64,000 bases of DNA from an uncultured Lachnospiraceae bacterium (GCA_947169935.1 CAMVRS010000001.1:1-64000); one strand, 5' to 3'; shown: positions 1-9,697, counted from the first letter of the stretch. Program-made: numbers and translations. The notes: generated from the sequence alone by a model not told the origin.

Positions 1-28
1 AAAAGGAGCGCATCTTTCGATGCGCCCC
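1..28 (-). terminator. Rho-independent terminator ending the long transporter operon
   Basis: A 7-bp stem (GCGCATC at 8-14 pairing with GATGCGC at 19-25, loop of 4) is extended by G5-G6 with C27-C28. On the minus strand it is followed by a run of T (positions 4-1). It lies just beyond the stop codon of the solute-binding protein gene and closes the minus-strand operon. Confidence 0.85.
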
Positions 29-62
29 TTAGAAGTATTACTTTTGGTGCAGATACTGTTAA

Positions 63-1604
63 TTAGTTGTTAGCAGCGTCTACATATGCCTGCCAGGAAT
101 CTACGATAGCATCAACTGCCTCAGAAACCTTAGCTTCGCCGTTGATACCCCAGATCAGGTCTGGACCGGTCTGAAGGTCAGGGATCATACCTGCATAGGT
201 AACGAAGCCGTGTGCGGGATCGCTCATGAGAGGCAGGGTCTCATCCAGTGCTCTCTGGTCAAAGATACCGGAACGTGCACGGGATACGATGCTGTTCTCT
301 TCCTCGATCTCCGGGGGAACATCAAACCATACATCATATGCGAATGCAATGTTCCAAGCCTGCTCAGGTGTATAGCAAGCAGGGATAACAGCGGGGTTGT
401 TGCTCCATCTGTTGGTAAGCTGCTTGTCAGCCTTGTCAGGACCATAAGGCATCATAACGAAGCCTGCATCGAAGCTGATGTCTGCAAGGAAGTTACCGGG
501 AGTACCTGCATACTCCTGCTCAAGCAGGAATACAGCGTCACCGTTCTTCCAAGAATCCTTGTAGTAATCCCAAGGAGCGGGCTCGCCGTCTACATCGGGA
601 TCTTTATGACGATACTCTTTGATCATACGGTTAGCGAACTCAAGACCATTGATGGTAGCCTGATCCTTAACCTTCAGCACGTAACCGTTGCTGTCACGAC
701 CAACAAGCTCACCGCCGTTGGAGAAGATGATCTCTTCTACTGCACCACCAGTGTTAGCAGTCCAACCTGCAACATCTACGGTACCGTCGTTATCGGTATC
801 ACGCTGGCAATCCTTCATGATGCTTTCCCAAGCATCCCATGTCCACTGGCCGTTCTTCTGAAGATCATAGATCTCATCTGCGGTATGTCCGCCATCTTCA
901 AGAAGCTTCTTGTTGAAGTATACACCATCACGAGGCTCGGAAATGCTTCCGTAGAATGCATAGATACCGCCCTTGTAGCTGTACTGCTCATGGCAGAGGT
1001 TCTGCTGATACTTCTTCTCGCTGAAATCGAGGCAATCAAGAGTAGAAAGATCATACATCTCGTTGTTTCTCATTGCAGCTGTGGTAGTAGCATCATCACG
1101 AAGAGTGAAGATAACGTTTGAGCACTTCTCAGGAACGCCTGCTTCATATTCGAACTCGATGTCACCGCCGCCGGTGGTTACGTAGTTAACGAAATCGTTG
1201 ATGCACTGACCCCAGTCAGCACCACCAACCTGGCGAAGCTTGAAGTTGTACTTCTCCTGTGCCCACTCACGGTACTCACGGATCTCAGCCTCGTAGCTTG
1301 AAAGGCTGTCGGGATCTGCATGCATGATATCGGTCTCTGCATTTGAGAACCAGTCACGGATGATGATCTCCATACCACCCAGATCGATCGGGCTGCCGTC
1401 TGCCTTAGTACGTACGGTATAAGGCTCTACATCCTCAACGGGTTCCGGGTTGTCCGGGGTGTCCGGTGCAGTAGTGGGTGCAGCGCCATCTGTAGGTGCA
1501 GCGGCATCTGTAGGTGTACCACCGTTGTCGTTACCGTTTGTGCAGGCTGCCATGTTGAATGCCATCACAGCTGCGAGAGCAACAGGAACAAATTTCCTTT
1601 TCAT
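63..1604 (-). CDS. Extracellular solute-binding lipoprotein of a carbohydrate ABC importer (second binding protein)
   Basis: This 513-residue protein has a lipoprotein signal peptide with the lipid-attachment Cys at 21 (context MAAC), then an Asn/Thr/Pro-rich linker to about residue 60. The rest resembles family 1 sugar-binding proteins, which capture oligosaccharides outside the membrane and deliver them to MalF/MalG-type permeases. A GGAGGG ribosome site precedes the ATG. It is the last gene of the operon and follows two permease genes (1754-3677), its likely partners. A gap of about 150 bases with its own -10 box and a palindrome separates it from them, so it may also be expressed on its own. 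The ligand is inferred to be a xylo-oligosaccharide from the neighbouring xylanase and glucuronidase genes; the sequence does not prove it. Confidence 0.92.
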   Translation of the reverse strand: MKRKFVPVALAAVMAFNMAACTNGNDNGGTPTDAAAPTDGAAPTTAPDTPDNPEPVEDVEPYTVRTKADGSPIDLGGMEIIIRDWFSNAETDIMHADPDSLSSYEAEIREYREWAQEKYNFKLRQVGGADWGQCINDFVNYVTTGGGDIEFEYEAGVPEKCSNVIFTLRDDATTTAAMRNNEMYDLSTLDCLDFSEKKYQQNLCHEQYSYKGGIYAFYGSISEPRDGVYFNKKLLEDGGHTADEIYDLQKNGQWTWDAWESIMKDCQRDTDNDGTVDVAGWTANTGGAVEEIIFSNGGELVGRDSNGYVLKVKDQATINGLEFANRMIKEYRHKDPDVDGEPAPWDYYKDSWKNGDAVFLLEQEYAGTPGNFLADISFDAGFVMMPYGPDKADKQLTNRWSNNPAVIPACYTPEQAWNIAFAYDVWFDVPPEIEEENSIVSRARSGIFDQRALDETLPLMSDPAHGFVTYAGMIPDLQTGPDLIWGINGEAKVSEAVDAIVDSWQAYVDAANN

Positions 1605-1684
1605 ACTTTTCTACCCTCCATTTGATTTGTTTGTTGTTTGTTTACTTAAACCGTCGGGTAATCCCCTCCGGCAGGTAACCTGGA

Positions 1685-1690
1685 ATTATA
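1685..1690 (-). promoter_or_regulatory. Candidate -10 box for the solute-binding protein gene
   Basis: On the minus strand the hexamer TATAAT lies about 80 bases upstream of the start codon at 1604. No good -35 hexamer is present 17 bases upstream, so the call rests on the perfect -10 alone. A separate promoter would let the binding protein be made in excess over the permeases, as is common for ABC importers. Confidence 0.4.
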
Positions 1691-1725
1691 ATATCGCACT
1701 ATTACGGAAAAATCAACAACTTATT

Positions 1726-1745
1726 CAAACTTTGTTCAAAGTTTG
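1726..1745. repeat. Perfect 9-bp inverted repeat between permease and binding-protein genes
   Basis: CAAACTTTG (1726-1734) and CAAAGTTTG (1737-1745) form a perfect palindrome with a 2-base centre. It lies between the permease stop (1754) and the binding-protein promoter region. The loop is too small and the following sequence is not a T-run in either direction, so an operator or dyad protein site fits better than a terminator. Confidence 0.5.
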
Positions 1746-1753
1746 TTCATTTT

Positions 1754-2752
1754 TTACATCTTGATACCGCTGGATGCAATACTCTCAACAAATTTACGCT
1801 GTGCAAACAGGTAAAGTATGATCAGCGGGCCTACAACCAGCAGGGTTGCAGTGGAAAGTATACAGTTTGAATATGCGATGGAAACCGCAACTTTCTCGCC
1901 GGTAAGACGCTGGATATATACACCCAGTGAGTCTACTATGGTGGAGATACTGGTACTTACCAGACGACGTCCACCAAGGAACATTCCTGAGTAGAAACCA
2001 TCGGTCCACTGCCATACAAATGAGAACAGGAAGCAGGAGGTGATGATGGGCGTTGCTTCGGGAAGCATTATGGTATAGAAAGTCTTGAACATACCACAGC
2101 CATCCACATATGCTGCCTCTTCCATATCGTTAGGAATATTACGGAAGAACTGTCTTATCATGTAGATATACAGACCATCCTTAAGTCCCATACATCCTGC
2201 ACAAAGCATGTAGTAAGGTATTATGGAACCACGCAGGTTAAGCGCCTCACCCCTGATCGCCTGGAAGATACCGAAGATATCAAAGAAACGGAATCTCAGG
2301 AACAGGGAAGTAGATATAACCTGGGGAGGTATAACTATGATCAGCATGACGAATGCAAACCAGAGTTTCTTAAGAGGGAACTTAAATCTTGCGAAACCAT
2401 AACCCACCAGAGTACACATCGCTATCTGAAGCAGGGATGTAGTCAATGAGATTATAAGGGAGTTCACAAAACCAACCTTATAATTCATAACATCAGCAGC
2501 TATCTCATAATTATCCAGCGTAAAATGAAGCGGAATGGATACAACCACGGGATCGAAGAGATCCTCTTCAGTCATAAGGCTGACGGAAATCTTGTTAAGT
2601 ATAGGCTGCAGGATAAGGAAGCACAGACCGAACAGCAATATGAAACGGCATATGCTGACAGTTACCTGGGTAGCTTTCTTTTTGAAAAGATAACCGCCGG
2701 ATTTTCTGTTCCTTTCCCAGAAGGTATCCTTATTGATATTAACATTAATCAC
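1754..2752 (-). CDS. Carbohydrate ABC importer permease, MalG type
   Basis: This 332-residue integral membrane protein belongs to the binding-protein-dependent permease family. The first membrane segment is at about 33-52, with several more through the middle and C-terminal parts. The family EAA loop, which docks the ATPase, is near residue 210 (EEAAYVDGCGMFKTF). The C-terminal tail ending SSGIKM is typical of the MalG/UgpE-like subunit. The start is a GTG at 2752 with AGGGGG upstream. It overlaps the end of the preceding permease gene by 8 bases, implying translational coupling and a heterodimer. No ATP-binding subunit is encoded nearby, so a shared MsmX/UgpC-type ATPase elsewhere in the genome is expected. 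Confidence 0.92.
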   Translation of the reverse strand: MINVNINKDTFWERNRKSGGYLFKKKATQVTVSICRFILLFGLCFLILQPILNKISVSLMTEEDLFDPVVVSIPLHFTLDNYEIAADVMNYKVGFVNSLIISLTTSLLQIAMCTLVGYGFARFKFPLKKLWFAFVMLIIVIPPQVISTSLFLRFRFFDIFGIFQAIRGEALNLRGSIIPYYMLCAGCMGLKDGLYIYMIRQFFRNIPNDMEEAAYVDGCGMFKTFYTIMLPEATPIITSCFLFSFVWQWTDGFYSGMFLGGRRLVSTSISTIVDSLGVYIQRLTGEKVAVSIAYSNCILSTATLLVVGPLIILYLFAQRKFVESIASSGIKM

Positions 2753-3677
2753 TGTAATATACCCCCTTTGAGATAGCTAGTGAAGTAATACCGACGAACG
2801 CGATGACCACAAGGAAATAAACCCAGGTCATGGCTGACGCCGTGCCGTAGTCCTGTTTCTGGACCATAACGGTCTGAATCTTATCTATGACCTGATTATC
2901 GGAACGCATACAGAAGTCTACTACCGTATACACCCAGTTAACCAGGAAAAGTGAGCTGATCATGGGGAAAGTAACCTTCCAGAGACTCTCCCATGCGGTA
3001 CATCCCTCTATCTGTGCTGCTTCATACATACTTCCGGGTATGGTCTGCAGACCGGAAAGGAAGATGATTATCTGAATACCGCTGGCCAGGGCCACATCAT
3101 ATATGTTATTGATAACTTCGAACACCTGCTCAAATGCCTTACCACCTATACCTGTGGTTCTTAAGATGGTCTGGAGGCCTGCTGTGATACTTACGTCTGC
3201 AGTAGTACTTTCAACGGTCTGCTGCAGCTGTGCGATCAGCTGGTTATTGGATTCCAGTCCAAGCATAACACCGGAGGAAAGGATAACCGGCAGGAAGAAC
3301 ACCGCACGCACCAGAGCACGTCCCTGGAACTTCTGGTTAAGTATCAGCGATACGAAGAAACTGAACACTATGATAGCGCAGGAATAAACCACCATACGCA
3401 GCAGCTCTTCCGTAAGAAGCCTGACGTATTCGGGATCGGTACGGAATGCAAAGTAATAATTTGCCCATCCCGTATAGGTCATCTTGAAAAGTCCGGCACC
3501 CAGCTCAACAGAGGTAAAACTCATGTAAAGTGACTGCAGGAAGGGTCTGAGCATAAAGATCAGAAAACCCAGGATGAACGGCAGACAGAACAGATATCCT
3601 GCCCTTGCCTTCCTCTTTTCCAGACCGACCAGCCTTTTTTTCTTGTTTTTTTCATCTGTTTTTACTTGCATGTTCAA
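2745..3677 (-). CDS. Carbohydrate ABC importer permease, MalF type
   Basis: This 310-residue protein has a basic cytoplasmic N-terminus (about 27 residues rich in Lys/Arg) followed by about six hydrophobic segments. An EAA loop near residue 216 (YEAAQIEGCTAWESLW) marks it as the partner of the downstream permease, which it overlaps by 8 bases. A periplasm-facing insert between the first membrane segments is typical of MalF-like subunits. It is probably paired with the binding lipoprotein at 63-1604. Substrate is inferred from operon context only. Confidence 0.92.
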   Translation of the reverse strand: MNMQVKTDEKNKKKRLVGLEKRKARAGYLFCLPFILGFLIFMLRPFLQSLYMSFTSVELGAGLFKMTYTGWANYYFAFRTDPEYVRLLTEELLRMVVYSCAIIVFSFFVSLILNQKFQGRALVRAVFFLPVILSSGVMLGLESNNQLIAQLQQTVESTTADVSITAGLQTILRTTGIGGKAFEQVFEVINNIYDVALASGIQIIIFLSGLQTIPGSMYEAAQIEGCTAWESLWKVTFPMISSLFLVNWVYTVVDFCMRSDNQVIDKIQTVMVQKQDYGTASAMTWVYFLVVIAFVGITSLAISKGVYYSD

Positions 3678-3707
3678 AGCCTCTCTTTATCCGATTTACT
3701 GTTAATT

Positions 3708-6377
3708 TCAGCGTACAACCAAATAGTCACGGGAAGGGATCGTCTTGCCGTCTTCGGTTACAAAATCTTCGGTAAAGCTGTAGTTTACATATACCTTTGT
3801 TCCGTCAGCATAGGTAGTACATCTTGCATAATCACCAAGGATTTCGTGATCTGTCATCTCCTGGTTGAAGCAGTGGCCCACCTCACGGTTATACCTGGTT
3901 GCCATATCCATCATGCGGTCTCTCCATGCTGCATACTCACAGCCGTAATACTCGGAGTACAGAGTCTTCTGCAGTGCAAAGGAACTCTCATACATGAAGG
4001 TGAAGTTAAGTCCTGCTCCGTACTCTGCGCAGCGCAGGAGTTCTTCCTGATCATCACCGCAGATATTGATGGGTGAACCTGTATAATCGATATATCCGTG
4101 TATAGCTATCTGATAGAACGGTACGTTATGATCGATTATAGTATATTCGCTGCCCTTAAGGTCCATATTGGTAACCATATCTACAAAAGGTACTGCGTAG
4201 TCGTTACCCATATTGATCATGACCTTCTTATCATCCATTGACTTGAGCAGATCCATATTCTTCTGCTTAACATCTTCACGGCTGTGGGGATCCTTGCGAT
4301 AGAAGTCGGAGGAGATATCCATACCGATATCCTCAAAGGATACGCCTGTTGAATACTTATCTGCTGCTGCTACCAGGTTATCAGCCATGGTCATGGCTAA
4401 AGGAGTGTGGAGCAGATAATAGCTCTTGAAGCCTTCTCTTGCCGCATAGGTAACATGGCTGTAGTTAAAGAGCTCGGCACGTTCCTTTGTAAGCATTCTT
4501 GCTGCATCCCTGTAGGATATAAATCCGTTGAAGATATTGCTGCGGTGCTCATACTGGGTGATACCGTTCAGGTACAGGTTCACACCGTATCCTGCAGCAG
4601 AGGTAGACAGATTGCTCAGATCCTTTGAAGAACCAAGAGCCGCTACCGGATTAACACTGGTAAGGATCTTCTGGTTAACGCCGCCGTTGCACCAGCCGCT
4701 GTACTTAACCGAAAGCTTACCTATATCCACGGAGTTCATATCTTTTATCATTTCAGCTGCATCTTTAAAAGATGTAAGCTTAAGAGGCAGTGATACGGGC
4801 ACACCAAGTACCTGCTGTATCTTATCAACAGCACCAAGGATCTCAACCGAAACAGGAGCAGCTGTATCTGAGTTAAGGCTCATATACTGGCCATAAGTAG
4901 TTTCAAGATAATCCCTGTATGCATAAGCCATATCTACATAATCTGTAGAATCTATGAAACGATAGCGCTGTACTATCTTCTCTCCCTCAGGAAGATCCGA
5001 CTTGAAGGAGTAAACTGCGGAACTTGACATATTGGAGATATCGAATTCCTGCTTAGCACAGATAGTATAATCGGTATTTACAAAGTTGTAATCATTCTGC
5101 TTGCCGCTTACGAAGGCCTTAACTGATCCGTAAGATGAGCCATCCTCAAGTATGCAGATGAATGAACCGTCATCTCCGCAGGAATGTCCGAATACGTTGA
5201 AGTAAGCCCTGGTATTATGGATCACGTATTTACGACGCATTACGTAATCCCAGCCGTATATATTTGCATAGTAGTTATTCTGTGCAGTCTTACCGTTGTT
5301 ATACTCGATAAGTCCGCCGCCGCCTTCGGGAACCAGCATAAAGCCGTCATCTGTCTTGCTGCCTGCTCCGAAGTAAGGAAGGGGAGTGAGCAGAGTGATG
5401 GGCGCTGCGGGATCATACTCAAGTGAATCAAAAGGTATCTCAACGATCATATCGTTGCCGTCAAGACGGAAATCCATCTCTACATTGAAGAGTTCGTTTT
5501 CTTCGCCGGACTCGGACTGGTCAAGTTCCTTATCCATCTCATACTCTTCATAAGTATAGCCGGCACCTTCCATAGCTTTTTCGATCTGCTGCTTACGGTC
5601 TTCTCTTGCATTAGCCTTAAGAACGTAGATAGGCTCGGTAGCAAGGATAGGATACTGCTCAAGGAGAGCATCCTTGTCATCACCCTTCTTCAGCTTATTG
5701 ATATCGTACTTCTTGTACATATCCTTAACCATGGACGCATCGTTCTTTTCCATCTTGTCACGTAATGCGTCCATTTCAGCAACACGCTTTACCTTAGGGA
5801 TAATATATTCTCTCTCAACCTTACCAATAGTATAGAATACCTTTACGGTATCACCTTCCTGCTTTATCTCGTATATTGAGTTGTCAACGCTGAAAGCCTT
5901 GGTATCGTAAATGGTTTCCAGACCGGTCTTAATGGTATAGGTAAGGAGAAGATTAGACATCATGTGGTTCTTCTCATCGGAAAGAGCCCTGCTGTCGCTT
6001 TCAGCATCCTCTATATATGAAGACCATACCTTACCGGTAGACTTCTTCGTGATATTGAAGTGGGTTGTGAGAGGATCCATCTCAAAGCGGATCTGGTCAT
6101 TCTCCATCACGATAGGCTCTTCAGAACCGTCAAAACCGTAAGGCTGGATATTAACTTCCACCTCAGTAGGGTTAACGAAATGAATAATAAGGAAAATGCC
6201 TATACCTAAGATCGCACAAAAAACAACAGGAACGATCAGGCTCTTAAGGAAATCCACTATGGCATTCCTGCGCTCGGTATTTGTTTCGCCCCTGGTTCTC
6301 CTTCTGGGAGCTTTTACAGGCTTTTCTGCTTTTGCCTTAACCGGCTTTTCTTTTTTAATGTTCTTATCCTCGCTCAT
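3708..6377 (-). CDS. Membrane-anchored DUF5696-family protein of the sugar-import operon
   Basis: This 889-residue protein has a strongly basic Lys/Pro/Arg-rich cytoplasmic tail (1-40) and one membrane segment (about 47-66). The large extracytoplasmic part contains an acidic/Lys-rich insert at roughly 190-280. Its second half resembles DUF5696, a family I associate with Firmicutes operons for carbohydrate import. The function is not established. The long aromatic-rich C-terminal part could be a glycoside-hydrolase-like barrel or a carbohydrate-recognition module. AGGAG sits 7 bases before the ATG. It lies between the YIP1 gene and the second permease pair, so it is likely an accessory of the importer at the outer membrane face. 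Confidence 0.75.
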   Translation of the reverse strand: MSEDKNIKKEKPVKAKAEKPVKAPRRRTRGETNTERRNAIVDFLKSLIVPVVFCAILGIGIFLIIHFVNPTEVEVNIQPYGFDGSEEPIVMENDQIRFEMDPLTTHFNITKKSTGKVWSSYIEDAESDSRALSDEKNHMMSNLLLTYTIKTGLETIYDTKAFSVDNSIYEIKQEGDTVKVFYTIGKVEREYIIPKVKRVAEMDALRDKMEKNDASMVKDMYKKYDINKLKKGDDKDALLEQYPILATEPIYVLKANAREDRKQQIEKAMEGAGYTYEEYEMDKELDQSESGEENELFNVEMDFRLDGNDMIVEIPFDSLEYDPAAPITLLTPLPYFGAGSKTDDGFMLVPEGGGGLIEYNNGKTAQNNYYANIYGWDYVMRRKYVIHNTRAYFNVFGHSCGDDGSFICILEDGSSYGSVKAFVSGKQNDYNFVNTDYTICAKQEFDISNMSSSAVYSFKSDLPEGEKIVQRYRFIDSTDYVDMAYAYRDYLETTYGQYMSLNSDTAAPVSVEILGAVDKIQQVLGVPVSLPLKLTSFKDAAEMIKDMNSVDIGKLSVKYSGWCNGGVNQKILTSVNPVAALGSSKDLSNLSTSAAGYGVNLYLNGITQYEHRSNIFNGFISYRDAARMLTKERAELFNYSHVTYAAREGFKSYYLLHTPLAMTMADNLVAAADKYSTGVSFEDIGMDISSDFYRKDPHSREDVKQKNMDLLKSMDDKKVMINMGNDYAVPFVDMVTNMDLKGSEYTIIDHNVPFYQIAIHGYIDYTGSPINICGDDQEELLRCAEYGAGLNFTFMYESSFALQKTLYSEYYGCEYAAWRDRMMDMATRYNREVGHCFNQEMTDHEILGDYARCTTYADGTKVYVNYSFTEDFVTEDGKTIPSRDYLVVR

Positions 6378-6417
6378 GGCAACTCCTATCCTTTAAGTTC
6401 TCTGGTCGTAAAGCTTT

Positions 6418-7107
6418 CTACATTCGGAACATCAGCTCTCGGCCGATGGAGATAAAGTACGAAACACCCTGGGTAACCATACTGAAGAAAATCATCAGCA
6501 GGAATATCATTACCAGCACTGCAGCTATAGACGCTATCGTAAAGAACAGAGTCTTTGCTGCGGAATATGCATGTATCTGACCCATACCACAGATGATCAA
6601 TATCAGACACCATACTAGTGAAAGGACACTCAGTACCGAATAGAACTGTCCTTCTTCTATTGTTACAAAGTTACTTACTATCATCAGCGGGAGCTGGATA
6701 ACCGGGTAAGGAAGCATACCATAACAGGTACCCATATACACATCACCCAGACGTCCTTTACCGTCAAACAAAGTGGTAAGTGCCCAGTTACCTATAACCC
6801 AAAGAGAAAGCGGGAAGATTATACTGGCTATATACAGAAAGACATTGACATCTTCCCAATATACATTCAGGAACAGGAAGCTTGTATATTTCAGCTTGAT
6901 TATACGGGTAAAGATCGCCAGGATCAGTATGGTATTTGCAGCCGCATAACTACCCCTGTGCTCATGGGTAAGCTTCCAAAAGCCGTCAAGAGGATGCGTA
7001 AGGCAATAGAATCCGAATTTCATCGTCTTGCCCCAATGCGCCATCCACTCGGCACGCCTCATTCTCTTTTCTTCTTTACTTTCTGCTTTCTGGTATCTTC
7101 TGGCCAT
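6418..7107 (-). CDS. YIP1-family integral membrane protein
   Basis: This 229-residue protein has a basic N-terminal 30 residues followed by five predicted membrane helices, matching the bacterial YIP1 (Yip1-domain) family. Bacterial members have no firm biochemical role. Here it sits between an NHL-repeat protein and a DUF5696 protein within a sugar ABC importer operon, suggesting a part in assembling or anchoring that complex. Gaps to its neighbours are about 40 bases with no terminator. Function is inferred from context only. Confidence 0.75.
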   Translation of the reverse strand: MARRYQKAESKEEKRMRRAEWMAHWGKTMKFGFYCLTHPLDGFWKLTHEHRGSYAAANTILILAIFTRIIKLKYTSFLFLNVYWEDVNVFLYIASIIFPLSLWVIGNWALTTLFDGKGRLGDVYMGTCYGMLPYPVIQLPLMIVSNFVTIEEGQFYSVLSVLSLVWCLILIICGMGQIHAYSAAKTLFFTIASIAAVLVMIFLLMIFFSMVTQGVSYFISIGRELMFRM

Positions 7108-7144
7108 TATCGTCCACCCTTTTCATTCTTGATTTTTGGCTTAC

Positions 7145-8653
7145 TTATCGTCTCAATTTGAATATATCCGCGTTGTCGATCTCTTCCTTCAGAGAGAATA
7201 CCTTTCCTATTGCCATAGGCACTGCGGCAAGGATAACGATCAGCACAAGGATAGTGATTATATGCTCACGTATCCACTGCTTACGATACTGTGCAAATGC
7301 CCTGGAGTAATTCTCATCATCATACTTTACTTCAAAGTATTCCATAGATTCTTTATACTGCTTCTTACTGAGCAGGTTACGTCCTATACCGATATAAGCA
7401 AGCTCATAGTTACCGTTAAGCATCTTAACTTCTTCCCAGCATGCCTGTGACTCATCATACTCACCTACATCAAAGTGAGCCATAGCATCGTAGATCAGCT
7501 GTCCGTAATGTGTAGGTATAAAGAGGGTAATGGTACCGTCCAGCTGGTCAAGTACAAGCAGGTCGTTATCCATATGCTCTATTGATACAGCCTTACGGAA
7601 ATATCCGGCCTGGTTACCGTTACCGCCGAAAGCGTATACCATACGGCCCTGATCATCATAACCGAAGAGACGTCCGCGGTTCTGGTCAAGACAGATATAG
7701 ATATCATTATCAAGAACTGTTACATCCTTAAAGTAGGAAGGTCCGGTTATACCACCGGCGCCGCCCATGTAGAGGTCGCCGTATACGGGATACTCGCCGT
7801 TACGTACAAGTATGTCGCTTCCCATCATGTTAAGCTTACGTACAGCATCAACTGTCTCATCCTTAAGGTCTTGTTCATCAAGACCACCTGCTACGGCGTA
7901 GATGAAACCTTCTTTATCAATGTAGATGTTATCGTACTCTGTAGGAACGAAGGAAACCATCTGTGCACGCTGTTCCTGGGATGCAAATCTCTTCCAGAGA
8001 TAATCCATAAAGTTATAGGAAACACGGGTTGCACCGACAAATCCGGAGAATGTTCCGTCAGCTTCAAACTTAAGCAGGCCCTTGTTGATACCGGCTGCTT
8101 CACAGTATATACGTCCTGCGGTATCGGCTACTATCTTGTCGGGACGGAAGCCCATTTCGGCATCTATAGCCTGATCGGAAGGTCTGGTAAACTGCATCTT
8201 GAAGTTCAGATCCTTATCACAGCGGATAACACGTGCATTATCGCGGTCAGCTATGAACAGGTCTCCGTCCTCATCTACCGAAATATCTGCAGGTGATGCC
8301 AGTGTCTCGGGATCTGCGCCCTTGATCTTGGTGATCTCCCTTACAACCGTGAACGCATCAGCTCCGGTACGCTCGAACTCAATTATCCTGTTATTTCCGG
8401 TATCGCAGAGGAATACATGATTATCTTTTACAAAAAGCGATTCGGCGGCTTTCAGATTCTTATCGAGACCTAAAGCGCCAAAGTCGAATACCTGGGCAAC
8501 AGTATAAGCATCAGGGCTTTCCTGTACATCTCCCCAATAATCATATGTGTAGGTGTAATTGTCTTCTCCAGCCTTTGCAGTGGCAAAGGAAGAGAGCGCT
8601 ACACCCAGCATCACTGTTAAAGTTGTCACGATCCTTACGATCTTGTTTTTCAT
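7145..8653 (-). CDS. NHL-repeat/beta-propeller protein with C-terminal membrane anchor
   Basis: The chosen ATG at 8653 has GGAGGG six bases upstream; a TTG nine codons further up has no ribosome site. The 502-residue product begins with a Sec signal peptide (about 1-28, ending near the sequence KAGED). NHL-like six-bladed propeller repeats follow (roughly 50-360; recurrent patterns such as LFVKDNHVFLCDTGNNRI and DEDGDLFIADRDNARV). A short TPR-like helical stretch (about 375-440) precedes a membrane helix near residue 475 and a short basic tail. It is predicted to be exposed outside the membrane. Propellers of this class bind proteins or glycans; no catalytic residues can be named. It is encoded inside the importer operon with YIP1 and DUF5696 proteins. 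Confidence 0.8.
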   Translation of the reverse strand: MKNKIVRIVTTLTVMLGVALSSFATAKAGEDNYTYTYDYWGDVQESPDAYTVAQVFDFGALGLDKNLKAAESLFVKDNHVFLCDTGNNRIIEFERTGADAFTVVREITKIKGADPETLASPADISVDEDGDLFIADRDNARVIRCDKDLNFKMQFTRPSDQAIDAEMGFRPDKIVADTAGRIYCEAAGINKGLLKFEADGTFSGFVGATRVSYNFMDYLWKRFASQEQRAQMVSFVPTEYDNIYIDKEGFIYAVAGGLDEQDLKDETVDAVRKLNMMGSDILVRNGEYPVYGDLYMGGAGGITGPSYFKDVTVLDNDIYICLDQNRGRLFGYDDQGRMVYAFGGNGNQAGYFRKAVSIEHMDNDLLVLDQLDGTITLFIPTHYGQLIYDAMAHFDVGEYDESQACWEEVKMLNGNYELAYIGIGRNLLSKKQYKESMEYFEVKYDDENYSRAFAQYRKQWIREHIITILVLIVILAAVPMAIGKVFSLKEEIDNADIFKLRR

Positions 8654-8680
8654 GCTATCCCTCCGGTCATCCTTATTCAA

Positions 8681-8708
8681 AAGATTCTTCGCTTCGCTCA
8701 GAATGACA
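8681..8708 (+). repeat. Short dispersed palindromic repeat, copy 1
   Basis: This is an intergenic copy of the family AAGATTCTTCG-CTTCG-CTCAGAATGACA, lying between the permease start region and the NHL gene. Related copies in this window are at 21561-21620, 43261-43333 and 45982-46014. The outer arms (GATTCT/AGAATGA) are only partly complementary. The element carries no gene. Confidence 0.8.
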
Positions 8709-8736
8709 TATCATGCTTGCTCAAATAATACTTTGC

Positions 8737-9642
8737 TTATTCCTTAATACCCGAACTTGCCATGGTCTCCAGTATCTGGCTCTCTGATAATACGAATATC
8801 AGGATGGGCACTACCATTACTACTACCAGCACCGCTGCGCCCTGTCCGGTTCTTGCGATACCGCCGGCCTGGATCTGCTGGAGTGCGAATACCATGGGCT
8901 TCTTTTCTTCGGAGTAAATATACATTGATGCTCTGTTATTCCAGAGCGCCTGTACCTGGAAGATGATCAGTGTCATCCATGCAGGCTTAACGTTAGGCAT
9001 AACTATGGTAGAGAAAACCGTCCACTCATTTGCGCCGTCTATCTTAGCAGCCTCGATAAGAGCTGTGGGAAGACCTTCCATGAACTGCTTCATCAGGAAC
9101 AGACCTATGGGAGCTGCCAGAGCCGGTATAATGATGGCCCAGTAAGTATCGATCCATCCCAGCTTGCTGATGATGATGTAGTTAGGAATTGCACAAACAT
9201 ACCAGTTGAACATCATAGCGGTGGTTACGATCTTGAAAAATCCCTGTCCGCCGGGGAAATCGTACTTTGCAAGCACGAATGCTGCCATTGATGCGATAAA
9301 CAGGTGGCCTGCAGTACCAACGAAAGTGATAAACACTGTGTTGAACAGGTATCTTGAGAAGGTAACCCAGCCTTTACCCATTGTAACAAACAGGTCGGCG
9401 AAGTTGTTTAATGTAGGACGCCTTGCAAATACGCGGGGCGGGAACATAAACAGCTCATCCAGGGGCTTAAGGGCAGCCTCTACTGCATATACCAGAGGGA
9501 ATACCATTATCAGCGCCACCAGGAACAGGAAAATATAGAGGGCTATATCACCACCTATGGATCTGTTTGCCTTTCTTCTCCTGATCAGCGGCTTCTTATA
9601 AGGTTTTTCCTCAACCACTTTATTCTTCTTATTCTTGCTCAT
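8737..9642 (-). CDS. Carbohydrate ABC importer permease, MalG type (first importer pair)
   Basis: This 301-residue permease has a basic N-terminal 25 residues, about six membrane segments and an EAA loop near residue 194 (IEAAKIDGANEWTVF). The C-terminus MASSGIKE is typical of the MalG-like subunit. It follows the MalF-type gene at 9698-10699 and the large binding protein at 10734-13673, with which it should form one importer. It begins after TAGGAGT. A dispersed repeat lies in its downstream gap. ATPase not encoded here. Confidence 0.93.
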   Translation of the reverse strand: MSKNKKNKVVEEKPYKKPLIRRRKANRSIGGDIALYIFLFLVALIMVFPLVYAVEAALKPLDELFMFPPRVFARRPTLNNFADLFVTMGKGWVTFSRYLFNTVFITFVGTAGHLFIASMAAFVLAKYDFPGGQGFFKIVTTAMMFNWYVCAIPNYIIISKLGWIDTYWAIIIPALAAPIGLFLMKQFMEGLPTALIEAAKIDGANEWTVFSTIVMPNVKPAWMTLIIFQVQALWNNRASMYIYSEEKKPMVFALQQIQAGGIARTGQGAAVLVVVMVVPILIFVLSESQILETMASSGIKE

Positions 9643-9697
9643 AGTTTATCCCTACTCCTAAAGAAATTTCAGAACACTTGCCAACAACCTGCTTCTA

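Noticed and set aside
210..1121. 303-codon open frame on the plus strand opposite the solute-binding protein gene
   Set aside because: It lies wholly inside a well-supported lipoprotein gene, its translation shows no family pattern, and it has no ribosome site.
8653..8680. TTG start for the NHL gene at 8680
   Set aside because: ATG at 8653 has GGAGGG at ideal spacing and gives a clean signal peptide; the upstream extension would include the ribosome site.
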